Shown piece by piece: positions 1-10,510 of a stretch of DNA of 64,000 nucleotides. The stretch's first letter is position 1. Every line of letters starts with the position of its first letter. A program made the position numbers and the translations under genes. A model generated the notes under the pieces. The model saw nothing but the letters and a program-made list of their open reading frames with translations. It searched no databases and was not told the origin of the DNA. The stretch is from Pegea sp. RAD2-039 (taxonomy: Eukaryota > Chordata > Thaliacea > Salpida > Salpidae): positions 331,615 through 395,614 of the forward strand of contig JAQGEQ010000171.1 of assembly GCA_034620365.1 (NCBI GenBank). Direction: 5' to 3'.

Positions 1-160
1 TTGGTTTAAAAACTTGAAAATTTGGATAATACAGGTTTGAAAATAAACTTTTTAAACTAAATTCTATGGTAAAATAAATACAATTTTCCAGAAAAGAATT
101 GCTCCTACTCTGAATAATAATTTGGAACATGGAGAGATAACTAATTTATGAAAACTAGAA

Positions 161-1010
161 ATATATGTGAAGTATCAGTCATCATATGATGTTACAAATG
201 TTGATGTGAAAATTGTAGTTAATAATTTGTAAAACTGTTTATTAATCATTCGTATTTTTGTATCATCAGTTTGTTTTTTTTTGAAAAGTTTGCTGTAAAA
301 GATTCGCCTTACTTAAATGATATAGAAATACAACTTCATGTAATAAAAACAAAACTTACAAAAACAATTTGAATCAATTTATTTTAAGAGTCTTCCTTAC
401 ATTATTCCTTATGGTAATTTTCAAGCAAAGTTTTTAATCTAGAGTCTTGTTTGTTGTCATAAATGGCAAAGATTGATTGAAAGCCAAATACTTGATGAGT
501 AATCTCTTAACTCAGAGGCATGACAGAGGCCCCACGAGCTGGATGGATTCATTTATAGAGTTTAATCGAAGAAACGAAGTTCTTTCGCCAGTTTATTACC
601 GGGTATCAATCCAATTTAATAAAAAATATAATTAACGGACTGCTTAACCGAGTACGGCTATAAGGATTTTAAAATTCTTTCTCATATTCGAAGTTAGTTT
701 TTCATATCTACCCTTCAGTGGTTCGCGGAGTAGAGAGCTCCATAAGCAGCGATATCTTCTTAATTGTCGATATCAGTGTAGAGTGATTTCATATCGCGCT
801 TGCATGTATCTTTAAAACAAAGACAAGGACTGCTGATGTTACATATGCGGTTTGATAGCTTCCTATACAAAATTTCTTTGGGATCTTTCTGTTTTCCATC
901 CAACGAATGTGTCCAAGACAGCGAAACACTTGCTTGCATACTATGCTGTACGTGGTATTATTAGTGTTGAGTTATTTCGTATTGCGTTTGCATGTTTCCT
1001 GCATGCAGGG
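161..1010 (-). mobile_element. LINE 3' fragment, copy A (RT C-terminal relic)
   Basis: Read on the minus strand, about 730-1000 translates, with stops, to pieces typical of the end of animal LINE endonuclease/reverse-transcriptase proteins: GHIRWMENRKIPKK, then FKDTCKRDMKSL. Positions 161 to about 815 are almost identical to 9333-9988, with only a few substitutions, and the two copies share the same left end. Beyond 815 they are still related but clearly diverged. No intact ORF remains. Seen: the shared sequence and peptide fragments. Known: the G-H-x-R-M...R-x-P-K and FKDxCKRD motifs are common in RTE/Jockey-like LINEs. Inferred: the left edge is the 3' end of the element. Confidence 0.75.
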
Positions 1011-3460
1011 TCTGCTTCAGAGTTTTTTTGAAATCAAAATCTGTTTTCTGAAAATTCGGAAGAAGTTATAAAGTATTATATGGTATAAAGAATTGTTAAG
1101 AGTCAACATGAATAAAAGAACATAACTCTGACGAACTCCACTAGTGATTTGAATAGAAGTTAGTACAGATCTTTCAAAGTTAATGAACGTGCCTACTGTT
1201 ATTTATACAATGGACTTCTTTAAACTGTAACGTTTGGCTGAAAGAATGGTCTTCGCGTTTGTGCGCTAAAACGAAGTGAAAAAAGAAAATTTGGTCCCAG
1301 TGGTAATTTGCTACTTTCGTTGTTTGAAAAAACCTTGACAATTCTTAAGGCCCATGGGGAGATTCGAATTTTTTACTTGAAATCAGTTGGTTATTCCTTC
1401 TGATTTCTGTTATATGCTTCTTTCGGAGGATATTTCTATTGTAGGCAATCATCGTTACGCAAATTATGTGCTACTCTAACACGCTCGAATTATTTGCCAA
1501 GCTTTAGTCTATTAAGAATGGCGAGAAACTTGCGGTTGCTTCAATTGTTCTGAAAGGACACTTTCAATGGTTCCTGATAATCTGGAATCTCACCTTCAAG
1601 TTTGGTCAAAGATACTTCTGGAATGTCCACAAAATCAAAGTGTTGAGAATATCATTGCAAATTTTAGTTTTGGCCAATTTAGCAAATATTTAATTGCTGA
1701 TGTCGAATAGAAACTAGGAGAAATATTTATCGCGCTTCATTGCCGGATTCTCAACAGAACAAGTTTTGTTTCACGATTGGCAATCGCTATAACAAACTTA
1801 TTTTATTAAAGATTGTTTGTTAGAAATGGACTCTGATTTCTGCACACTACAATGTAGATTCTTGCTACGTTTACTTTAGTCCACCACAATTTTTACTTTC
1901 ATCTAAATAAATAGAAACATGAACGAATTTTCAGTTTCACCAAACAAAAAAAGTTAAAATCTATTCTTTATCCAAATAAAATAATTTATCAAAAGCAATA
2001 TACAAATAATTACTAAAAGTAATTTTATCACGACTTATAAGCCCTATTCAATAAAATATAACATACCTAGAAAAACTTATTCAAATATAACATCTATAGA
2101 TCAAACAAAGGTAAGTTGTACACATTAGATATGTATAATGATAATACTACTTTATATAAAGGTTTATTCTAATTATTAAGAAGACGACTAAAAACAATGA
2201 TATGTATGCTAACGATATGCGATACTCCTCAACATAGTCTATTACCAAATGATAACGACTGACGAAAGAAGGACGTTTAACACATTTACGTCAGCATCAA
2301 AATACTTTACTATAATACCACATTCTCTCGAATCCAAATAATTGGATCGAAAAGTATCCATGCTGTCTTATTATGGTCATTTACGACAATTAGTCCCAAC
2401 CGTATCGCTTTTGAGTTACACCTTTAAATGATCTGGTAAACTACCGAACGTCTACGCCACTGTTTATTCTGTTTTTCGTGCTGCCTTTACCACTCCTAGT
2501 AATCGAACCATCAAAGCTCGTTGTCATTTCCTCATTGGAAGCCTAGACACTAGGTTAGTCCCTCTCTTCATCCTCTTCAGATTAGTGAGAATGTTGTCAT
2601 CGTGATTCTCCCTCATATCACTTGGTGATACCCGTAACGACTTTATTACACCGTCACTGAATAAACACCAAAGTCCTGTTCATCAGAATTTGGGTATCCA
2701 GCTAGAATCCTCGAAAAAACGTTAGACTCTCCGCAATCAGGATAGCGGACTCGTGCGTACATCGTGTTTGCTTCCAGTAGATCAAACTACTTTAAACTAT
2801 CATCATGATATTCATTGGCTAGAATAAAAAGGAACCTTTAACATCTCTTCTTCTTAGATGATAGTACAAAGCTCTTTTTATGCTTAGCAAACCTATTTCT
2901 AAGACAACTGTCAATAAGAAAGATCTAACATTTCTTCAAAAAAAATCAACTTATTTAAAAAACTAATTTATTACAAAACAAATAATCTTCTTCTTATTTC
3001 TTAATAATTTTAAACAACTAATTAATAACATTAATGGAAAACTACAATTTATATATCTATTTTTAAAAGTTGTACATCTTGAAAATATTTGTTATCGGTC
3101 CTTTTTTAGTGAAACCCACTCTAGGATATTAGAGACAAGTTTAAATAATTTGCTTTACAAGAACTAACTGAGATGTTAGCTAATATACACTTTATTTTGT
3201 TTCATTGAATTTTTGTGTAATTTATTTCACAAATCACGTCATAATAAATTTTCATGATGCTTTAAACAAAAAACTTTCAAATCTTACGATAAATGTGGAA
3301 ACTTTAAAAGTAACTTAAAAGAAACAGATAAAAAAGAAAATTTGAAAAACAAGATTTCCAACTTTCAAGCATGCCACTATTAAAAAATCTCATGCCTCTC
3401 TTAGTAGATAGCTTAGAAATTATATCCAATAGTTTCAGATATAATAATTTTTTTTTACAG
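1010..3460. other. Gene-free, repeat-rich stretch
   Basis: No exon-like coding was found. About 1740-1960 is similar to 5725-5985 (see the repeat entry). About 2450-2800 is less AT-rich than its surroundings and looks like old repeat sequence, but no reading frame could be followed through it. Confidence 0.4.
1740..1965. repeat. Interspersed repeat of unknown type, copy 1
   Basis: This stretch shares ordered blocks with 5725-5985: ATTGCCGGAT, AGCAAGTTTTG, AAATGGACTC, GATTCTTGCTAC/GATTCCTGCTAC, then a similar run ending in AAACAAAAAAAGTT. Small indels separate the blocks, so it is an old duplicate or two copies of one repeat family. No coding was recognised. Confidence 0.6.
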
Positions 3461-3463
3461 ATT

Positions 3464-4520
3464 TTAAACTTTTTTCTCTTCTTCTGGCTTGAAACTAGAT
3501 GGAAAATCTATTATTGATATGTCAACTTGAGGAATATACCTTCTGGTAGCATAAACAACCTCCTTTCTTGACATCTTCTACAAAGCATTATGGTTTTAAT
3601 ATCATATTAGTCTTAGATTCGTCTTTAATTATTATTTTTCAAAATTTTCATAAATATAATTTTCTTGCTTTCAATAAACTTTTAAAACTAACCCAATATT
3701 TAAAAAAAAAAATTAAAAAAAAATATGAATGAAAAAATACCATAAAAGCTTCAATAAATTTAGTTTAGTTTATAAAAAAGAAAGTAAACAAATGTTTCAT
3801 AAAAGTGTAAACAAACAGTTTAGCAATTTATGAAATATAGTTACATCTATTTCCATTATCAAAGCTTTAATGAACTTACAACTAATAAATTTCCATATTC
3901 ATTTAAGCTGTATTCAATCAGCAGATCTTCAAAATTGCGAAACTTCATGTTTTGAACCACCTTTTTTTCTTTTGGAAGATATGAAGTAGAAGTCTAAAAA
4001 TATAAATTTCATTAAATGATTGAATTAACATCAAAAAGTTATGTCAAAGCATTAATATTAAATTTACCTTTCCAATATGAGAACTTGATAAGTTTTGAAA
4101 TATTAGTTTACTTTCTTTTGTTGGAGGAAATAATTGACTGAGACTATTTATAAACTTATAAATGTCATCTGATTTTTCACCAATGATCAATAGTTCATCC
4201 ACCATCATTGTTCCAATGATTTCTAGATCAGAAAATTAATTGATAATCAAGCAATATCACTTGCTTTGTGTTACCCCAAAAAATATTCTGAGAATATAAG
4301 AAATATGAAAGAAAATCATCTCACCATCATATCCTTTCCTAGTTTGATAATTTGCAGAACTACATAATATCCATTTACCAATAAACAAAGAATATTTCTG
4401 ATTAATAACAACTTTAGAACATTTCTTCTCTTCTTCTTCTTTCTTATGAACTTTCAAATCATCTTCATCAAGTCTTTTCAGACTACCTAAACTATCTAAT
4501 ATGGTGCTTAAAGTATTCAT
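3464..4520 (-). CDS. Unrecognised 192-residue protein, four exons
   Basis: Exons 4520-4325, 4222-4068, 3993-3880 and 3577-3464 join in phase (579 bp) from ATG to TAA with consensus splice sites. The protein begins MNTLSTILDSLGSL and has a basic/acidic stretch at about residues 25-37. Next comes a hydrophobic core (YSLFIGKWILC, then GTMMVDELLIIGEKSDD), then KFRNFEDLLIEYSLNEYGN, and a C-terminal part with VVYATRRYIPQVD and a lysine-rich end. No signal peptide or membrane segment is evident. The regular exon structure and conserved-looking core argue that it is real. I could not assign a family and do not give a function. Confidence 0.72.
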
Positions 4521-4529
4521 AATCACAAG

Positions 4530-7500
4530 TATTGAATAATCCTTGAATGAAACATATAAGTATCAATTTAAACTATTAAACCTAATGAGCCGAAATGGCC
4601 ATTGCATATTTAGATATACAATTAAATTAATCTAATAATCATACTTTTATTATGCTTACTTTATTTGTTTATATTTAAATATGTATAAACAAATTAAAAT
4701 TTTTTATTACACTTATATCAAAAAAATGAACCTAAAATAAATAACTTGACACATTTGTTCAAAGCTTTGTATAAATAAATGCTTGCTTTTCTAAATCTAC
4801 TAACTTTCAAATATAATCAGCCAAGTCATAAACAATGTTAAAAAGTAAAAAATTGTGAATAAAATTTAGGAGGAAATTTATTGGTATAGTTGGAAGTAAA
4901 TATTATAAAAATAAAATCTTATTTTATTAAGAGTATAGAAAGAAAAAAAGATGAACCAAAGCTATAAACAAAGTTTGTAAATCATTAGACTATATAGGTT
5001 TTAAATCAGAAAATAAAAATAGTTTTAACAAACTCCAATCGTTGATCAATGAAGAGGCCTAAGCCTTCTCGATGCAATAAAAATAAAAATGAAGACAAAA
5101 GAAACCACAATCCTTGGCTTGATTAGTATGAGCGTTTTCTAATTAATAAAGTTGAATTTCGTAAAGAAGAAGTATTCTTTAGTTTAAAAACTTTCGATAG
5201 CACAGCTCCATACTATCTACAGGGCAATGTTCAGATAAAATGATTCGGAACGTTTTAGACTTCAAATGAACTCAAGTTCAGTACCCTAAAAATCCAAATT
5301 CATTGCAGAAAGCGATTTAATTTTTGAATAGGGATAAATAATTTAAAACGGTCTTTTTAGTTTTTATGAGTAAATAGAGATTCCTGATCATGAATATCAT
5401 TAAATAAATAGAAAGATGTAATCGGCTCAAAGCTACATTGGTGTGTTTTGATATTACAATAACTGGAGATAACTTATTAGATTAGATACAAAGGGTTTAT
5501 GAAATTCATCGGAAATTCGTATAAGGCAAAGTTAACATTAACATTAATTATTGCAAATTTCGGAAATCAGATTCGAATTGAAATTTGAGGAGGTAAGTGT
5601 TTCGTCAATGGCTCTACGGTTATTGTGAGAATCATTTAAAACCAGTTGGCTTCATCATTAATATTTCATGAAATCTTTTGTTCACTTCGATAGAGATGAG
5701 ATGAACCAAGGGGAGGCATTAATGAAACTCTATTGCCGGATCCTCTTTAGAGCAAGTTTTGATTGATAATCTCCATTACAAGTTTGTGCTGATAAAGATG
5801 GTTTGCCAAAAATGGACTCGAAATTTTGTATACTAGAATTTGGATTCCTGCTACTTTTATCAGGGCTCATCACAATTAATCATAAGCACGTGGTTCACTT
5901 GATGACAGTTTTTACCTTCATTGATTTAAATAGAAACGTCTAACAAAGTTTTTTTCACCATTGATTTTTAGTTTAACAAAACAAAAAAAGTTTGAATAGA
6001 TTTTTGACCAAATATTTTAGTTCATTTCTAGTAATATACAAATCACTCAGTATAAACAATTTTTTCACAACTCATGCTTAGCCTTAACAATAAATATAAC
6101 CTTAAATTAAAAAACCTTATGTAAATATACTTGGATGGCAGTAAAATATTTTGCCGCTTACGTTAATGAGTCAATAACAAACTCTGTTAGAGATAGACGT
6201 TTTTGGCATTTATCATCTTTAAAGCTTTTGGATATTATATAACTGATGATTATATAAACAGCAACTGAAAATAAATTTTATGGCTTTCAAAGTTATCAAA
6301 AAATTTACTCGTCTGTTTCAGCCACTCGTGTAAAGTACTAGTTGTTAGGAGTTGTCACGCTAAAGTGGAGGAAGAAACAGATATTATATTTCATTTGTAA
6401 CCAATACTTTATAATAAAGAAAACAACTAATTTTATATTTGACTATGCCAGCAAAATGATAAGGAAGATATCTCATAGTTTTGGAAAAGTTAGTAAGTTT
6501 AAATCATTGACAAAATGATAAATGGAGTTACAAACGTTTTCTGAAATATATCTGAAATTTGTGGAAGACAAAGTCTTGACTTTAAACGACTCCAGTATAT
6601 ACCAGTATATGATGACATATATTTAAATAAATTAGATGGTAGTAATGTGTGGGTTCAAGCCCAAAAAACTAACAGCAAAAAATTGGAAAAGTTACCAGAT
6701 ATTTTGTACTTCCTAAGAATTTGCACTAAAACGGAATTTTTGTCGGAGAAGAAGCACGGAGTCAAACATAGAAAGTAAGATAAATTTGTTGTTTTTTTAT
6801 TTACCAGCAAGCCTTATAAATGAATGCAAAATATAGAAATAATTATCTTCAAAGAAACAAAATACTTGAAGAAGAAAAACTTGATTGTTAGATTAATTAG
6901 ATGAATATTTTATTTTATCGAGCATTGTATGAGAAAGCATATATCTAGCTAGTCGTCAGTGACTCTATTTTCATAAGCAATTTAATGCTCGTAAACTAAT
7001 AACTTATAAGAAAAATAAATTGCAGTAATTAGCAGTAAGCAAATTCTGTAGCAAGTTTGGCAGTTTATAAATGACATAGTGAACTGCAGAAACAAAATAA
7101 CTTTAAGTAAATTTAGCATTTTGAAATAATAAATCTGGAAAAAGTATGAACACTACGGAGGCATAAATAAATACAAATTTTTAATTAAAAATACATTTAA
7201 AGCAGAGAAACGAGGAAACTAACAAAGTTTCCATCGTTATGGAATTCATCTATTATTATTCTTAAGTAAATATATTCAACAATAGTATTCCAAGGACAAC
7301 ATAACTTGAATATCCATTCAGATGTAAATTATTATCAAACATTTTTTAATGTATATTTGCAGAAACTGTGCTTGAATAATTGAAATTTTTTAACAAATAC
7401 TGCAGAATTAATATCTGTTCACAAATTTAATAGAACTTTTTTAATTAATGAACTACTACGAAACAATTGTCATAGTGATGTCATAATTGATCACATCAAC

Positions 7501-7560
7501 TGACTAACTTTTTCAACTTTTTCACTAAATTATATTTTGATCCTGAGGAGTATATATTTC
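4530..7560. other. Intergenic stretch
   Basis: Mostly AT-rich sequence with no recognisable exon. It holds the second copy of an unknown repeat (about 5725-5985). The last 100 bp lie just upstream of the ARL13B-like start, but no promoter element stands out. Confidence 0.5.
5725..5985. repeat. Interspersed repeat of unknown type, copy 2
   Basis: Counterpart of 1740-1965 with the same order of short matching blocks. This copy carries a small extra segment (about 5880-5920). Its nature is not known. Confidence 0.6.
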
Positions 7561-7563
7561 AAA

Positions 7564-9332
7564 ATGAATAAACTTATTAATTTTTTTCGACCAACACGGT
7601 AAGACTTAATCTGATAAAGACTTCTATAACTGACTAATTATAATATTATTTCAGTGAAATCTCACTTCCTGTAGTGGGTCTGGACGGCAGTGGAAAGACC
7701 ACACTAGTGAATAGGTTGGCTGGCTTGCCAGCTTATGACGATATTCCTACGATTGGTTTAAACACTGTTTTTATCAAAAAAGGTTTGTAGTGAAATATTT
7801 TCTCAGTTTTGATACACAATTATCGATTTGATGCTAATAGGACGTTATGATATCAACTTTTTTGACTTGGGTGGTGGAAAATCTATCAGAAATATTTGGA
7901 AAAGTTTTAATGCTGAAGCTCATGGTATAGTCTTTGTTTTGGACTCTACGAACCCATTTAGACTTTTAGAAGCTAAATCTGCTTTGCAAGAGCTTTTGAC
8001 TGATGACCATTTGAAAAATAAGCCGATCTTAATGTGAGATAAGCCATTTATAATTTACTATAAAATTTAATTAGTAACATTTGCTATAAAGAATTGAAAA
8101 CTTAATTGAATGAAGTTAAGAAGTTGTTTTTCTATAAAATTTGTTTTGTTTTGCAGCTTTGCTAATAAAAGTGACCAAAAAGAATCTATGACTAAAAAAC
8201 AAGTTGAAATTTGGCTTAATTTGGATGATCTCTGTAAAAATCATCCTTACCAACTGGTAATGAAAATTTTTGTTAATAACTTTTAATTTAAGTTTTATTT
8301 TACTTCGAAATAAACTTTAAAACATATCACAATTTTAGATTGAAGAAAGCTAAACGATGTAAACTCTAGAGATATTTAGAAATCGAAATAAAAATTGTTT
8401 GTTTGATTATGTATAAATTAAAAATCTATGTAAATTTTGTATTTATTAATAATATTCAAATCATTTAATAAAAGGTACGAGCTTCTGCCACTGAAAAGCG
8501 ATCAGTAAATGGTGGAATAAGATGGTTACTGAAAAGTATTGCTAAAAAGTATGAAATGTTAGAGAAACAAGTTGCAGAAGATGCTGAAAAGATAAAGAAG
8601 ATGATTAAGAAGGAAAACGCTCTTAGAAAAGAACGAATTAAGAAGATAATTGAAGAGAGGTTAGATTGAGTTTTAATTTAACATTTTTGTTTGTATGTAT
8701 ATCGATTATATGATTTCAGTGAAGAAATAGTTGAGAATGCTGAAAAACCAAAAATCAAAACTAGCAAAAAGTTAGAATCTACCGAGGGAACGTTGACAGT
8801 GAATAAGAAAAAGTTGCAACCAACTCTGGAAAAGTTGAAACCAACTCTTGAGAAGTTGGAACCAACTCTTGAGAAGTTGAAACCAACTCTTGAGAAGGTG
8901 GAACCAACTCTTGAAAAGGTGGAACCAACTCTTGAGAAGGTGCAACCAACTCTTGAAAAGGTGGAACCAACTCTTGAGAAGGTGGAATCAACTCTTAAGA
9001 AGTTTGAACCAACTCTTGAGAAGGTGGAACCAACTCTTGAGAAGGTGGAACCAACTCTTGAGAAGGTGGAACCAACTCTTGAGAAGTTTGAACCAACTCT
9101 TGAGAAGTTTGAACCAACTCTTAAGAAGTTTGAACCAACTTTTGAGAAGTTTGAACCAACTCTTGAGAAGGTGGAACCAACTCTTGAGAAGTTGGAACCA
9201 ACTCTTGAGAAGGTGGAACCATCTCTTGAGAAGTTGGAACCAACACTTGAGAAGGTGGAACCAACACTTGAGAAGGTGGAACCAACTCTTGAGAAGGTGG
9301 AACCAACTCTTGAAAAGGTGGAACATATGTGA
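7564..9332 (+). CDS. ARL13B: ARL13B-like ciliary small GTPase with 24-unit repeat tail
   Basis: Six exons (7564-7598, 7655-7782, 7841-8033, 8157-8256, 8475-8659, 8720-9332) join in phase to 417 residues. Residues 20-28 are the P-loop GLDGSGKTT. Switch II reads DLGGG, as in ARL13B, where the usual catalytic Gln of Arf proteins is absent. ANKSD is the base-recognition motif. A charged coiled coil (KKYEMLEKQVAEDAEKIKK) follows, as in ARL13B. Human ARL13B acts in the ciliary membrane in Arl3 activation and Hedgehog signalling. Odd features: the N-terminus (MNKLINFFRPTR) lacks the palmitoylated cysteines of vertebrate ARL13B, and the tail is a 24-unit heptad array. The TGA stop directly abuts a LINE relic. 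The GTPase identity is secure; ciliary function is inferred. Confidence 0.9.
8339..8392 (+). other. Possible alternative terminal exon of the ARL13B-like gene
   Basis: A good acceptor (AATTTTAG, ending at 8338) would join exon 4 in phase to five codons, ATT GAA GAA AGC TAA. AATAAA follows at 8387-8392. Use of this site would end the protein after the GTPase fold and remove the coiled coil and repeat tail. Seen: the site, in-phase stop and signal. Inferred: that it is ever used. Confidence 0.3.
8815..9323 (+). repeat. Coding minisatellite, 21-bp unit
   Basis: About 24 direct units of 21 bp (for example GAACCAACTCTTGAGAAGGT plus G) lie inside the last ARL13B-like exon and encode the heptad V/L/F-E-P-T-L-E-K. 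Variation between units is mostly at the first residue (V, L or F). The period is a multiple of three, so unit gain or loss keeps the frame. Both strands are open in several frames here because of the repeat; those frames are shadows. Confidence 0.97.
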
Positions 9333-10510
9333 ATATATGTGAAGTATCAGCCACCATATGATGTTACAAATGTTGATGTGAAAATTGTAGTTAATAATTT
9401 GTAAAACTGTTTATTAATCATTCGTATTTTTGTATCATCAGTTTGTTTTTTTTTGAAAAGTTTGCTGTAAAAGATTCGCCTTACTTAAATGATATAGAAA
9501 TACAACTTCATGTAATAAAAACAAAACTTACAAAAACAATTTGAATCAATTTATTTTAAGAGTCTTCCTTACATTATTCCTTATGGTAATTTTCAAGCGA
9601 AGTTTTTAATCTAGAGTCTTGTTTGTTGTCATAAATGGCAAAGATTGATTGAAAGCCAAATACTTGATGAGTAATCTCTTAACTCAGAGGCATGACAGAG
9701 GCCCCACGAGCTGGATGAATTCATTTATAGAGTTTAATCGAAGAAACGAAGTTCTTTCGCCAGTTTATTACCGGGTATCAATCCAATTTAATAAAAAATA
9801 TAATTAACGGACTGCTTAACCGAGTACGGCTATAAGGATTTTAAAATTCTTTCTCATATTCGAAGTTAGTTTTTCATATCTACCCTTCAGTGGTTCGCGG
9901 AGTAGAGAGCTCCATAAGCAGCGATATCTTCTTAATTGTCGATATCAGTGTAGAGTGATTTCATATCGCGCTTGCATGTATCTTTAAAAGAAAGACAGGA
10001 CGGCCGATGTTACGGCCTCCTATACAACAAACTCTTTGGGATCTTTCTATTTTCCATCTGACGGACGTATACGAGTTAACGAAGCCCTTGTTTGCATACT
10101 ATGTTGTACATTGTTGTCAGGTGATTCAAGATTTTTTTGTTTAAGATATGTTGCTGTCACCTGATAAGTTGGATACGACAATGACTGCAAAATTGAAAAA
10201 TGTTAAGTTTATTTTTGTTAACTTTCGACAAATTCATAGTTCCGCTGGCGTAGAATAGTGTACTGCGGACAAAGGCTCTTTGAATAGCAGTCTTTGTGTT
10301 AATAAAAAGCTTTGGATTCTCCCTGACCCTGGAGTTGAACTGTTCAAGTGTACCCGATGCCTTACCGATGCGATTGTTGGTCTCGGCTTCGATTATGTTG
10401 ATTGTGTTATTTTTGAGCCAACATACATTATACATATACTCCTTATACAAATAATCCTTGAGGGAATTTTCGCTCGCTGATATTTGGTTTCTAACTATAT
10501 TCCTCAACTA
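9333..10510 (-). mobile_element. LINE 3' fragment, copy B (RT thumb and C-terminus relic)
   Basis: On the minus strand, 10420-10160 gives a nearly open segment with NNRIGKASGTLEQF, RVRENPKL and FVRSTLFYASGT. Then, after breaks, come QMENRKIPKSLLY and SFKDTCKRDMKSL. These match in order the end of animal LINE reverse transcriptases (IGKAS...ENPKL...STLLYGSE...GHxxRM). The left part is nearly identical to copy A. Stops and frameshifts make it inactive. It begins at the base after the ARL13B-like stop codon. Confidence 0.82.

Noticed and set aside
8815-9323. CRISPR-like direct repeats
   Set aside because: Units are contiguous with no spacers, are coding, and the genome is eukaryotic.
8779-9357. 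Several overlapping open frames on both strands across the 21-bp repeats
   Set aside because: A 21-bp tandem repeat keeps every stop-free frame open. Only the plus frame joined to the ARL13B exons has a gene context.
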